Assembly (NCBI RefSeq): GCF_039521565.1 | Contig: NZ_BAAACP010000011.1 | Coordinates: 53,839-117,838, forward strand | Direction of reading: 5' to 3' | DNA: 64,000 nucleotides | From: Paraclostridium tenue | GTDB taxonomy: Bacteria > Bacillota > Clostridia > Peptostreptococcales > Peptostreptococcaceae | Shown: one piece after another, positions 36,693 to 45,150 of the stretch | Numbering within the stretch: position 1 is the first letter of the stretch | Layout: the number at the start of each line of letters is the position of its first letter | Position numbers and translations under genes: made by a program | The notes under the pieces: model-generated | Seen by the model: only the letters and a program-made list of their open reading frames with translations | Told to the model about the DNA's origin: nothing | The model's database searches: none

Positions 36693-36888
36693 ATATCATT
36701 AAGAAATATATAAACTTAACCAAATTATAATTTTTAGTTGATAAAGATAAAATTTCTAAGGCATATCAAGAGGAATTAAACATAAGGAACTAACTATTTA
36801 AACATGAACATAATAATGAATATCCAAAGTAATTTAGTATAATGAAATAAAATGTGGTAATATATGGATAGTAAACTTAGAATTAATT

Positions 36889-37045
36889 CTAGATTTACAT
36901 AACTCTATTATTTACTGTAAGCATTGTTCAGTCAACAATATAAATAAAATAATTTTATTCTTTTGTGGTGAAGAAACTCTGGAAAAAAATAGTACATATG
37001 ATTGTGATGATTTGTTCCAATATTTAAATAGAAAAGTATGGTATT
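36889..37045 (+). pseudogene. Fragment of a radical SAM gene with internal deletion
   Basis: The segment TGTAAGCATTGTTCAGTCAA (36915-36934) and the following AACAATATAAATAAAATAATT match the CKHCAVNNINKII region of the radical SAM gene at 50137. The match jumps to TTTTGTGGTGAAGAAACTCT, equal to that gene's FFCGGETL region, so about 80 bp are lost. No open frame remains. It lies just upstream of the two-component genes at 37281. The rest of the 36693-37280 interval is AT-rich with no other gene seen. Confidence 0.8.
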
Positions 37046-37280
37046 ATAAAATAAAAATTATGGATAACAAAGATATGTACAAATAATCATAACTTCATGT
37101 ATCCTGTTATTATTAGGAGGTGTAGTAGCTGCTCATTGTTTTTATTTTATATTAATTTCACATTAATAATATATTATATTTTTAGAATATAAATTTATAC
37201 TTTGTATGTATATAATTAAGAAGCAAATAATTAAGAGGTTTATTTCAGATATAATAAAGATAATAAAGAGGTAATAGAAT

Positions 37281-37943
37281 ATGAAGACAAATATATTAAT
37301 TATAGAAGATGAAGAAGCTATAAGAGAAGGTATAAGTGAATACTTATCTGAGGTTGGATATAGTGTAATGGTGGCTGAAGATGGACAAGATGGTATTAAT
37401 TTATTTAATGAAAAAAAGTTTGACTTAGTAGTTCTAGATATAATGCTACCCAAATTAAATGGATTCGTTGTTTTAAATAAAATAAGAGAAGTTAGCAATG
37501 TACCAGTAATAATGCTAACTGCTATGAGTGATGACTACACACAAATAATGAGCTTTGATGAAAAAGCTGATGATTATATAACTAAACCATTTTCTGTTGT
37601 GATTCTTCATAGAAGAATAGAAGCTCTTTTAAGAAGGATAGATGATGAAAAAGTTATAAATAAATGGGTATATAAAGATATAGAAGTTGATTTTTTAGGA
37701 TTCTCAGCAAAGAAAAATGATGAGGTTGTAGATTTGAAACCTAAAGAAATTCAATTATTAGATTTATTTATAAAAAATAAAAATAAAGTTTTAACTAGAA
37801 AGCAGATTTTAGATATACTTTGGGATATAGGTGAAGCTCCAAATGATCGTGTTATCGATGTATACATTAAAAATATAAGAAAAAAATTATTACTAGATTG
37901 TATTATAACTGTAAAAGGTATAGGGTATAAATTTGAGGTATAA
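37281..37943 (+). CDS. OmpR-family response regulator (VncR-like)
   Basis: A 220-residue response regulator. Receiver domain 1-120: acidic pair EDEE, phosphoacceptor aspartate in LVVLDIMLPKLNG (about D53), T in MLTAMSD, and K in DDYITKPFS. The C-terminal winged helix (about 130-220) ends KNIRKKLLLDCIITVKGIGYKFEV, typical of OmpR/PhoB. It is cotranscribed with the kinase 2 bp downstream. An 11-bp tandem TTTCATAT repeat ahead of the ABC genes (39526-39547) is its likely target. The SD is AGAGGTAA. Confidence 0.92.
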   Translation: MKTNILIIEDEEAIREGISEYLSEVGYSVMVAEDGQDGINLFNEKKFDLVVLDIMLPKLNGFVVLNKIREVSNVPVIMLTAMSDDYTQIMSFDEKADDYITKPFSVVILHRRIEALLRRIDDEKVINKWVYKDIEVDFLGFSAKKNDEVVDLKPKEIQLLDLFIKNKNKVLTRKQILDILWDIGEAPNDRVIDVYIKNIRKKLLLDCIITVKGIGYKFEV

Positions 37944-37945
37944 TC

Positions 37946-39427
37946 ATGAAAAAGTTAAAACTATTTCCAAAAACTTATATATTTACAATGATATTAATGA
38001 GCATGATTGTTTTCATATCTCACACTCTACTATATATGCTATTACCAACATTTTACACAAATAAAAAGCAAAAAGAATTATCTAATATAAGTCAATCTAT
38101 AGTTAAAGAATTAGAAAATAGCAATAGTGAAAATAGTATGGATATAGCTAAGAATTATGCAATGAAATATAAATTAAATATTATGTTAACAGTAGGTGAC
38201 AAAACCAATATTTATGAGGGTATGAATCAAGTTGATGTATATGTCAACCCTGAGGAATTTAAAAACAAAGACTTAGTACTTTCAGAAGTTGAAAATAATA
38301 TTTTTGACAGTAGTTTAAAGAATACATCTAATATTATCGACAATAGTCTAAATAATCCACATAATATTGGAAATAATAGAGATTATTTTAAAATTAAAAA
38401 TTCATCAATACTTAGAATCGATAAATTTAAAAGTTTAAATGGTATTGAGGGTAAAATTAAAATCATGATGGGCCTACAATCATTTAAAGAGGCGAGAAGT
38501 GTTGTATTTATGATATTACCATATTCAATAGGAATAAGTTTATTTATTTCTACAATAGCATCATATATTTATACTAGAATAATTACTGATCCAATAAAAA
38601 AAATATGTAATGCAACTAAAGATATGGAAGTATTGAATAAGGATGCATATTGTGAAGTGGACACAGGTGATGAAATAGAATTATTAGCAGAAAATATAAA
38701 TTCATTGTATAGCACATTATGGAATACTATTTATAATTTAGAATATGAAATAGAAAATGTAAGCAAATCAGAGAAAATGAAAGTCGATTTCTTAAGAAGT
38801 GCTTCTCATGAGCTTAAAACTCCTTTGATGAGTATTCATATTATGCTAGAAAATATGATGCTTAATATTGGAAAATATAAAAATCATGATATATACCTGG
38901 CTAAATGTAAAGATGAAGTTGATAGATTAAGTACTATGGTTCAAGATATATTAAATACATCAAGGCTAAATACTTGGAATGAACATAATGAATATAAATT
39001 TATAAGCATAAAAAATGTATTAGAGAAAACTATAGATCCATATAAAATTACAGCAAAGCATAAGCATATTAATATGATTATTGACTATTCTAATTCATTA
39101 ATTATAAATACAGATGAAAGTTTATTAAATAAGGCTTTATCAAATATTATTTCTAATGCAGTAAATTATACAGATATAGGAAAAAATATAAATATATACT
39201 TTAATAATAATTCATTGATTATAGAAAATGAATGTGAACCAATTCCAAAAGAGCATTTAGAACGAATATTTGAAGCTTTCTATAGAGCGGAATTTGATAG
39301 AAATAGAAATACTGGAGGAAATGGATTAGGGCTATATATTGTTAAGCAAATATTTAATACGCTAGATATACAACATTCGTTTGATGCTACTGAAACAGGG
39401 ATGAAATTTACTATGACTTTTAAATAA
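37946..39427 (+). CDS. Sensor histidine kinase (VncS-like)
   Basis: A 493-residue membrane kinase. Helices at residues about 11-33 and 187-207 bracket an extracellular sensor domain of 150 residues. A HAMP-like linker follows, then the H-box SASHELKTPLMSIH (H about 286), N-box NIISNAVNYTD, and G boxes with NGLGLYIVKQIF. It pairs with the regulator upstream. The coupled FtsX-type exporter after the terminator suggests sensing of a peptide or antibiotic, as in VncRS/Vex or Bce systems; this is inference. It is full length. Confidence 0.92.
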   Translation: MKKLKLFPKTYIFTMILMSMIVFISHTLLYMLLPTFYTNKKQKELSNISQSIVKELENSNSENSMDIAKNYAMKYKLNIMLTVGDKTNIYEGMNQVDVYVNPEEFKNKDLVLSEVENNIFDSSLKNTSNIIDNSLNNPHNIGNNRDYFKIKNSSILRIDKFKSLNGIEGKIKIMMGLQSFKEARSVVFMILPYSIGISLFISTIASYIYTRIITDPIKKICNATKDMEVLNKDAYCEVDTGDEIELLAENINSLYSTLWNTIYNLEYEIENVSKSEKMKVDFLRSASHELKTPLMSIHIMLENMMLNIGKYKNHDIYLAKCKDEVDRLSTMVQDILNTSRLNTWNEHNEYKFISIKNVLEKTIDPYKITAKHKHINMIIDYSNSLIINTDESLLNKALSNIISNAVNYTDIGKNINIYFNNNSLIIENECEPIPKEHLERIFEAFYRAEFDRNRNTGGNGLGLYIVKQIFNTLDIQHSFDATETGMKFTMTFK

Positions 39428-39448
39428 TATTATTGTATAGAAATTATT

Positions 39449-39477
39449 AAAGAACACTTAGAGGTGTTCTTTTTTTT
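39449..39477 (+). terminator. Terminator between kinase and ABC genes
   Basis: AAAGAACAC pairs with GTGTTCTTT, followed by a run of seven T. Confidence 0.85.
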
Positions 39478-39525
39478 ATGAAATAAAAGAATAAATATAT
39501 AAAATACATATACATACTCATTTAA

Positions 39526-39556
39526 TTTCATATTTGTTTCATATAGATTTTATATT
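39526..39556 (+). promoter_or_regulatory. Tandem 11-bp repeat and -10 box ahead of the ABC operon
   Basis: TTTCATATTTG (39526-39536) is followed directly by TTTCATATAGA (39537-39547), an 11-bp head-to-tail spacing typical of OmpR-family dimers. TATATT at 39551-39556 serves as -10, so the repeat replaces the -35 region, as in activated promoters. Confidence 0.5.
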
Positions 39557-39597
39557 ATTCAAACATAGATAAGAAATAGATTAAGGAGGAGAGAAAA

Positions 39598-40962
39598 ATG
39601 GATGTATTAAAGAGAGCCTGGTTATATATAACTAGAAAGAAGAAAAAAAGTATAATAATGCTATTTATTCTATTTACAGTATCTACAGCAATATTAAGTT
39701 GTATCTCAATAAAAAAAGCTACACAAATATCAAAGAATAATGCCACCAAAGGTTTAGCCAATTTCTTTGATTTAGAAACAAATATTGGTTATACACAAAA
39801 GAGGGGACTTTCAAGAAAAGTCATAGAAGATATATTAAAAATTAAGGATATTAAAAAATATAATGCCTCAATAGCTGGTGGAGGAGATATTGAAGGAATT
39901 AAAAAAGTAAAATCAAATAAAGCAACACCATATAACTATGAAGGATTAGAAAAAACTTTTCAGTTAACTGGAAATGAATATACAGAGTCAGATTTAAAAT
40001 TTGTTAATCATATGCTTAAGTTAGTTAAAGGAAGACATATCAAGAGTGGAGATAAAAATAAAGTATTAATACATAAGAGTTTGGCTGAGCTTAATAATTT
40101 AAAGATAGGTGATAAATTAACTATAAATAGAATGTCTGCAACAGATTACTATGCAATTCCAGGTAAAGGTAAAAATCAAATGGTACTAGAGATTGTTGGT
40201 ATATTTGATAATGGAACAAAAGAATTAGAAAGAGAAGGTAATCCTATAGAGATAATAGAAAATAATTTATTATGTGATAATAGCGCTATAAAGGAATTCT
40301 ATGAATATGCCGATGATGATGATTTATATTATTTTGCAAGTTTTTATGCTGACAAAAATACTAATATAGATTCTGTTATATCTAAAGTAAAAAAACTACC
40401 TCTAAATTGGGATGATATGAGAATCAATAAGAGCGGTGATATATTCCTTGCATTAACTCAGTCATTTGAAACGATGGATAAGTTTGTAAACATGATATTA
40501 ATAGGAAGTATAGTAATTAGTGGAGTTATACTATCATTAATATTAACATTTTGGATTCAAGGCAGAATTCATGAAACAGGAATATTATTATCTATTGGAG
40601 TTTCAAAGTTTAAAATAATAGCTCAATATATAGTTGAATTATTAATAATTAGTGTATTAGCATTTAGCTTATCATATTTTTCAGGTCAATTGATATCTCA
40701 AAATATTGGAGATTCATTAATGCAAAAGGCTGCAAATGAAACTGTTCAAGACTTAAAATATGCAGGAGGTATGCAATTAGGTAATGATCCTGAAAGTAAG
40801 ATGCTTACACACACATCAAAGGATATAGAAGTTAAAATAACTCCTAAGGAAATTATATATGTGTGGGTTATAGGATCAGGAATTGTAATAGCATCAGTAG
40901 CTATATCATCAGCATCTATAATACGCCTAAAACCAAAAGAAATATTATCTAAAATGAGTTAG
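39598..40962 (+). CDS. ABC transporter permease, FtsX/MacB-type (Vex-like)
   Basis: A 454-residue permease with one N-terminal helix (residues about 19-38), a large extracellular domain (about 40-295), and three C-terminal helices (about 298-320, 345-370, 425-445) ending with the FtsX-type RLKPKEILSKM. This 4-helix plan is that of MacB/Vex exporters. The SD AAGGAGGAG is excellent. The ATPase gene starts 11 bp after its stop. It probably moves peptides outward or protects against them. Confidence 0.88.
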   Translation: MDVLKRAWLYITRKKKKSIIMLFILFTVSTAILSCISIKKATQISKNNATKGLANFFDLETNIGYTQKRGLSRKVIEDILKIKDIKKYNASIAGGGDIEGIKKVKSNKATPYNYEGLEKTFQLTGNEYTESDLKFVNHMLKLVKGRHIKSGDKNKVLIHKSLAELNNLKIGDKLTINRMSATDYYAIPGKGKNQMVLEIVGIFDNGTKELEREGNPIEIIENNLLCDNSAIKEFYEYADDDDLYYFASFYADKNTNIDSVISKVKKLPLNWDDMRINKSGDIFLALTQSFETMDKFVNMILIGSIVISGVILSLILTFWIQGRIHETGILLSIGVSKFKIIAQYIVELLIISVLAFSLSYFSGQLISQNIGDSLMQKAANETVQDLKYAGGMQLGNDPESKMLTHTSKDIEVKITPKEIIYVWVIGSGIVIASVAISSASIIRLKPKEILSKMS

Positions 40963-40973
40963 GAGTGAAGGAT

Positions 40974-41603
40974 ATGTCTATTTTAAAATTAAATCAGATT
41001 AGTTATTCATATAAAAATGGGAAAAGTATATTAAAAGATATAAGTATGCAGTTTGAAGAAGGTAAATTTTATGCTATTTTAGGAGTATCAGGTGCAGGTA
41101 AAAGTACATTATTATATTTATTAGCCGGATTAGATGAACCTAAAACTGGTCAAATTTTATTTAAAAATACGGATATAAAAGAAAAAGGATATGAATATCA
41201 TAGGAAAAATAATATATCTTTAGTTTTTCAAAATTATAACTTAATAGATTATTTAACGCCATTAGAAAATATAAGGATAGTAAATCCAAAAGCTAGCAAA
41301 ATGTATTTAGAGGTACTTGGATTAAAAGACGAAGAGATAAATAGAAATGTACTTCAGCTATCAGGAGGGCAACAACAACGTGTTGCAATAGCAAGAGCAT
41401 TAGTTGCTAACGCACCTATAATATTAGCAGATGAACCAACTGGAAATTTAGATAGTGATACATCAGATGAGATTATAGATATGTTAAAATCAAGTGCACA
41501 TGATAATGGTAAATGTGTAATTGTTGTAACACATAGTAAAGACATGGCTAAAGAGGCTGATGTGGTACTAAGATTAAAAAATAGGGATTTAGTTGAAATT
41601 TAA
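40974..41603 (+). CDS. ABC transporter ATP-binding protein (Vex/LolD-like)
   Basis: ATG 40974 is chosen, eight bases after TTAGGAG; the upstream GTG at 40965 is inside the SD. The 209-residue ATPase carries Walker A GVSGAGKST, the Q-loop VFQNYNLIDY, signature LSGGQQQRVAIARAL, Walker B IILADEPTGNLD and the H-loop VTHS. It forms the exporter with the 39598 permease. Confidence 0.94.
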   Translation: MSILKLNQISYSYKNGKSILKDISMQFEEGKFYAILGVSGAGKSTLLYLLAGLDEPKTGQILFKNTDIKEKGYEYHRKNNISLVFQNYNLIDYLTPLENIRIVNPKASKMYLEVLGLKDEEINRNVLQLSGGQQQRVAIARALVANAPIILADEPTGNLDSDTSDEIIDMLKSSAHDNGKCVIVVTHSKDMAKEADVVLRLKNRDLVEI

Positions 41604-41628
41604 AACTTATAAAAAAGGAAGGTTAATT

Positions 41629-42000
41629 ATGAGAAAGTATCGTAAACAAAATAAGAATTTTATAGTTATAGGATTATATGTTATATCCTCTATTATAGCT
41701 TTATATACATTATTTACTATATATAATTCGTATATATACATTTCGGGACTTGTAAATAGTAAAGGTTTAGTTATAAAGTCACAGTTAATAAATATTATAT
41801 ATTATTATATGAATTCATCTATGCCGTATATATTTTACACAATAGCTATTTGGGGAATAGGTTATATAATATATAAGTTAGATAACTTGAAAATATATGA
41901 GATAAATAAAGAAGATAATACAATTGAAAATGATAATGATTTAGAAAAAGCTGAGCAAGATTTAGATTCTTTTGTTAATATTTTGAAAAATAATAGATAA
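41629..42000 (+). CDS. Small membrane protein of the Vex-like operon
   Basis: ATG 41629 follows AAGGAAGG; the upstream ATG 41593 lies in the end of the ATPase gene. The 123-residue protein has two hydrophobic helices (NFIVIGLYVISSIIALYTLF and PYIFYTIAIWGIGYIIY) and an acidic C-terminal tail (about 40 residues). I do not recognise a family. Its place as third gene of the exporter operon suggests an accessory or immunity-type subunit. Confidence 0.7.
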   Translation: MRKYRKQNKNFIVIGLYVISSIIALYTLFTIYNSYIYISGLVNSKGLVIKSQLINIIYYYMNSSMPYIFYTIAIWGIGYIIYKLDNLKIYEINKEDNTIENDNDLEKAEQDLDSFVNILKNNR

Positions 42001-42016
42001 AATAAAGGTCTATCTC

Positions 42017-42051
42017 AAAAAGGTATTGATTGTTTAATCAATACCTTTTTT
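42017..42051 (+). terminator. Terminator of the Vex-like operon
   Basis: AAAAAGGTATTGATT pairs with AATCAATACCTTTTT. Confidence 0.88.
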
Positions 42052-42255
42052 ATTATTGCTATTATAGCTGGTGATGAGAACTGTATAAATAAATTTGAAA
42101 TTTTATATTGTTTTAATATGTTTAAAATTTATTAAAAAGTTATCTAGCATATCCTAAAATTAAAATACACTACATAAAATTAGAAACATCAAATCGAATT
42201 AGATTTTATCTTTTTGGAAATAATAAAATAGATATTTATTAAGGAGGAAAGCAAA

Positions 42256-42636
42256 ATGCAAAGAGGGAATTTAAAATGTAATGCAACTAATTGTATGCAT
42301 AACCTAAATTATGACTGTAAGGCAGGTGCCATACATGTAAGTGGACTTGGGGCAGTTGCGATTGAAGGTACTAGTTGCACAAGTTTTGCAGATAGAGATA
42401 GTAGTAGTTTTGTAAATAGTTTATCTGGAAGTCCTAAAGAGAAAGAATCATTTTTTAATAGTTCTAATAGCAGTTTTGTAAATAATGTAGGTGACTTAAC
42501 TACAAAGCCATGTGATATAAAATGTGAGGCTCATAATTGTATATATAATAAAAACAAAGAATGTCATGCAGAAAATGTTGAAATAGATGCAGACAATGCA
42601 CGTTGCAATTCCTTTGATTATGGAGAACATATTTAA
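42256..42636 (+). CDS. Double DUF1540 cysteine-rich protein
   Basis: A 126-residue protein with two DUF1540 units. Unit one spans residues about 7-45 (C8-x5-C13 in LKCNATNCMHN, then C21 and C41), and unit two about 85-120 (CEAHNCIYNKNKECHA...RCNSFD). Each unit has four cysteines that can bind a metal. A serine/asparagine-rich linker joins them. Such proteins are common in spore-forming clostridia; their role is not established. The SD AAGGAGGAAAG is strong. It is monocistronic, ended by the hairpin at 42659. Confidence 0.88.
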   Translation: MQRGNLKCNATNCMHNLNYDCKAGAIHVSGLGAVAIEGTSCTSFADRDSSSFVNSLSGSPKEKESFFNSSNSSFVNNVGDLTTKPCDIKCEAHNCIYNKNKECHAENVEIDADNARCNSFDYGEHI

Positions 42637-42658
42637 ATGAATGTAATTAAATAGATTG

Positions 42659-42695
42659 GAATTACTAGGTTTTAAAACTTAGTGATTCCTTTTTT
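42659..42695 (+). terminator. Terminator after the DUF1540 gene
   Basis: GGAATTACTAGGTTTTAAAACTTAGTGATTCC forms a long near-perfect stem, shown by arms GGAATTACTA and TTAGTGATTCC, followed by a T-run. Confidence 0.85.
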
Positions 42696-42953
42696 ATCGT
42701 TTAATTGAAAAAAAGATGCAAAAAGGTGTCATAATATGCACAATTGCTAATAATAATTTTTTCCCTTTTAATTTCATACAGGTATAAGAAATTAAAAAAA
42801 TTTTAAAAATAATAGAGTGTGACATAGTAGTAGGAATAGCTATATAAACTTAGTTAAGTTATAATTTATATAGCTATATAACTGAAATTATATTACAGTT
42901 TTGATATATAATTAATTTTAGCAAGGAGCAAGACAATAATTGGGGGAAATATA

Positions 42954-43664
42954 ATGTTAAAAATAGCAATATGTGAAGACGAAAAAAAGGAAAGAGAATT
43001 AATAAAAGACTACTTAATAAATATACTAAATGAAATTAACATATCTTATGAAATACTTATATTCAATTCAGGGGAAGAACTTTTTAACAACTACCCTCAG
43101 GAGGTAGACATATTCTTATTAGATATCTTAATGGATAAGTTAAACGGAATGGATACTGCAAGAAAAATTAGGACATTAGACAACAAAGCAGAAATCATCT
43201 TTATAACATCTTTAATAGAGTATGCACTAGAAGGCTATGAAGTAAGAGCCTACAGATACTTAATAAAACCAGTAAAATATCAAAATTTAAAAGAGAATAT
43301 AATAAACTGTATAAAAGAAATAGATATAAAAAATAAATATATTATCATAAAAGAACAAGGAAACCGAATAAAGCTAGATATAAGTGAAATAACCTACATA
43401 GAAGTACAAAAAGAAAATATAACTATCCATACATTAAATCAAATATACGAAACTAAAGGCACTATGAACAACCTTGAAAAAGAAATAAATTGTAGTAGAT
43501 TTTATAGATGCCATAAAAGTTATTTAATAAACTTAGAACATATAAAAAGTATAAAACAATACACAGCAATACTTGAAAATAGTGATGAAGTACCTATAAG
43601 CAGATACAGATTTAAAGATACAAAAGATAGATTTTTCGATTTAATAGAGGATAAGCTATGTTAG
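42954..43664 (+). CDS. LytTR-family response regulator (AgrA/ComE-like)
   Basis: A 236-residue regulator. Receiver: ICEDEKKER (acidic pair), phosphoacceptor D in FLLDILMDKLNGMD (about D58), K in YRYLIKPVKY. The LytTR DNA-binding domain covers about residues 135-236 (IKLDISEITYIEVQKENITI, SRFYRCHKSYLINLEHI, PISRYRFKDTKDRF). The start has GGGGGAAA as SD. It overlaps the kinase gene by 7 bp. The direct repeats at 45017-45046, two helical turns apart, are the expected LytTR target. A broken paralogue lies at 61418-62128. Confidence 0.93.
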   Translation: MLKIAICEDEKKERELIKDYLINILNEINISYEILIFNSGEELFNNYPQEVDIFLLDILMDKLNGMDTARKIRTLDNKAEIIFITSLIEYALEGYEVRAYRYLIKPVKYQNLKENIINCIKEIDIKNKYIIIKEQGNRIKLDISEITYIEVQKENITIHTLNQIYETKGTMNNLEKEINCSRFYRCHKSYLINLEHIKSIKQYTAILENSDEVPISRYRFKDTKDRFFDLIEDKLC

Positions 43665-44995
43665 ATTATTTTTACGTTTTAGGCATGATAAATATGGCTA
43701 CATTTATAATTTTCTTTTTCGCTTTAATGAACAAAAGAGGATATATTTATAAATGTAAATCAAAAAATCAACTTATATTAATTTCAATACTAGTTATAGC
43801 TCAAATTATAAGTAGAATGCCCTTTGGAATTGTAGCACCATTTATTTTAATAATAATAATTTTATCACTATTTTTAATCTGTAAAACAATTTATCAAATG
43901 GACACAAAAAAATCTATTATAAACTCTGTAATATATACCTTAGTATATCTTTTGATAGAATGTAGCATATATTGGATTTTATACTTTTTGGTTAGGTATG
44001 TAGCTTTAAACCTACTTGAATTAAATATAATAATAACTTTTATTGTTATGTTTACAGGTATTTATTTTTTTGATAAACTACAGAAATTTTACAATAACAA
44101 AAGATATTATATCTATATAATTTTAACAATAACAGTTAATGCAGTTATAATTTTATTTTTTAATATATCAGAAAAAAAGATAGGAGACTTATATTCAATA
44201 CTAGTAAAAAACAATCTTGAATATATAAGTCTAGTAGATACAATGATATTTTCAGTTTTTATGAAAAATACATTTCCATATATTTTATTTATTATAAATA
44301 TAATATTAATATCTCTATTTATTAACTCTATAAAATCAGAAAAGGAAAAAATTAAAACACAGTTTTTAAATGAAAAATTAGATATGCAATATAAATACTA
44401 TATAATGGTTAAGGATTCACAAGAAAAAATGAGGCAAGTATATCATGATATGAATAATCATATAAAAAACATAAAATCATTAAAAAATAGTAGTGAAGAG
44501 GTAAATAAATACATTAACAATATAGAAGATGCAGTAAAAGAAACTAAAAATATTTATACTACAGGAAATTTATTATTAGATATTATCTTAAATGAAAAAA
44601 GTGAAGACTGTATTAAAAATAATATAGATTTTAATGTAGGCATAAATTTTAGTAAGTGTGAATTTATAGAGATGATTGATATAAGTAGTATATTTTCAAA
44701 TTTAATAGATAATGCAATAGAAGCATGCAATAAAATTGATGATAGTAATATAGAAAAATACATAACTATAAAAAGTACTTTTATAAAAGGGTATTATGTT
44801 CTTAGATGTGAAAACAGCAAGACAAATAAAGTAATAATTAAAAATAATAAGATATTTACTTCTAAAAAAGATAAATTCCTTCATGGGGTAGGTCTTGAAA
44901 GTATAAAGTCTTCATTAAAAAAGTATAATGGAGAATTAAAAATCAAGGATAGTGAGTATAAATTTATAGCTACCATTTATATACCAATTGAATAG
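43658..44995 (+). CDS. AgrC-like (GHKL) sensor histidine kinase
   Basis: A 445-residue kinase with about six to seven N-terminal membrane helices (residues 1-235). The phosphorylation segment RQVYHDMNNHIKNIKSLK (H about 265) and the GHKL ATPase with SNLIDNAIEACNK and HGVGLESIKSSLKKY complete it. HPK10/AgrC kinases usually detect secreted peptides. No AgrB/AgrD-like pair is visible nearby, so the ligand is unknown; the ABC genes downstream suggest an antimicrobial or signal peptide. A frameshifted, chimeric paralogue lies at 62122-63278. Confidence 0.9.
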   Translation: MLDYFYVLGMINMATFIIFFFALMNKRGYIYKCKSKNQLILISILVIAQIISRMPFGIVAPFILIIIILSLFLICKTIYQMDTKKSIINSVIYTLVYLLIECSIYWILYFLVRYVALNLLELNIIITFIVMFTGIYFFDKLQKFYNNKRYYIYIILTITVNAVIILFFNISEKKIGDLYSILVKNNLEYISLVDTMIFSVFMKNTFPYILFIINIILISLFINSIKSEKEKIKTQFLNEKLDMQYKYYIMVKDSQEKMRQVYHDMNNHIKNIKSLKNSSEEVNKYINNIEDAVKETKNIYTTGNLLLDIILNEKSEDCIKNNIDFNVGINFSKCEFIEMIDISSIFSNLIDNAIEACNKIDDSNIEKYITIKSTFIKGYYVLRCENSKTNKVIIKNNKIFTSKKDKFLHGVGLESIKSSLKKYNGELKIKDSEYKFIATIYIPIE

Positions 44996-45016
44996 AAATT
45001 TATGTATTAGTATGCT

Positions 45017-45066
45017 AGTTGTCGGTGAAAAAATACCAGTTGTCGGACTTATATTGAACCTAAATT
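45017..45066 (+). promoter_or_regulatory. LytTR-type direct repeats and promoter of the ABC operon
   Basis: AGTTGTCGG occurs at 45017-45025 and again at 45038-45046, 21 bp apart start to start (9-bp repeats with a 12-bp gap), the geometry of AgrA/ComE-type sites. A weak -10, TAAATT (45061-45066), follows without a matching -35, consistent with activation. The likely regulator is encoded at 42954. Confidence 0.65.
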
Positions 45067-45070
45067 TTAG

Positions 45071-45109
45071 AAATGTTACCTTTTACACAAAGAAGGTAGC
45101 ATTTTTTTA
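45071..45109 (+). terminator. Hairpin/T-run between operator and ABC genes (terminator or attenuator)
   Basis: ATGTTACCTTtta pairs with AGAAGGTAGCAT, followed by seven T. It ends the kinase operon, but because it lies downstream of the predicted ABC promoter it would also sit at the very 5' end of that transcript. Confidence 0.7.
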
Positions 45110-45150
45110 TGCCTTTAAGACAATTTTATACAAAAAATAGGGGGGAAATG

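Noticed and set aside
42954..44995. A complete agr quorum-sensing locus
   Set aside because: No AgrB-like protease or AgrD-like peptide gene could be found on either side; only the regulator and kinase types match.
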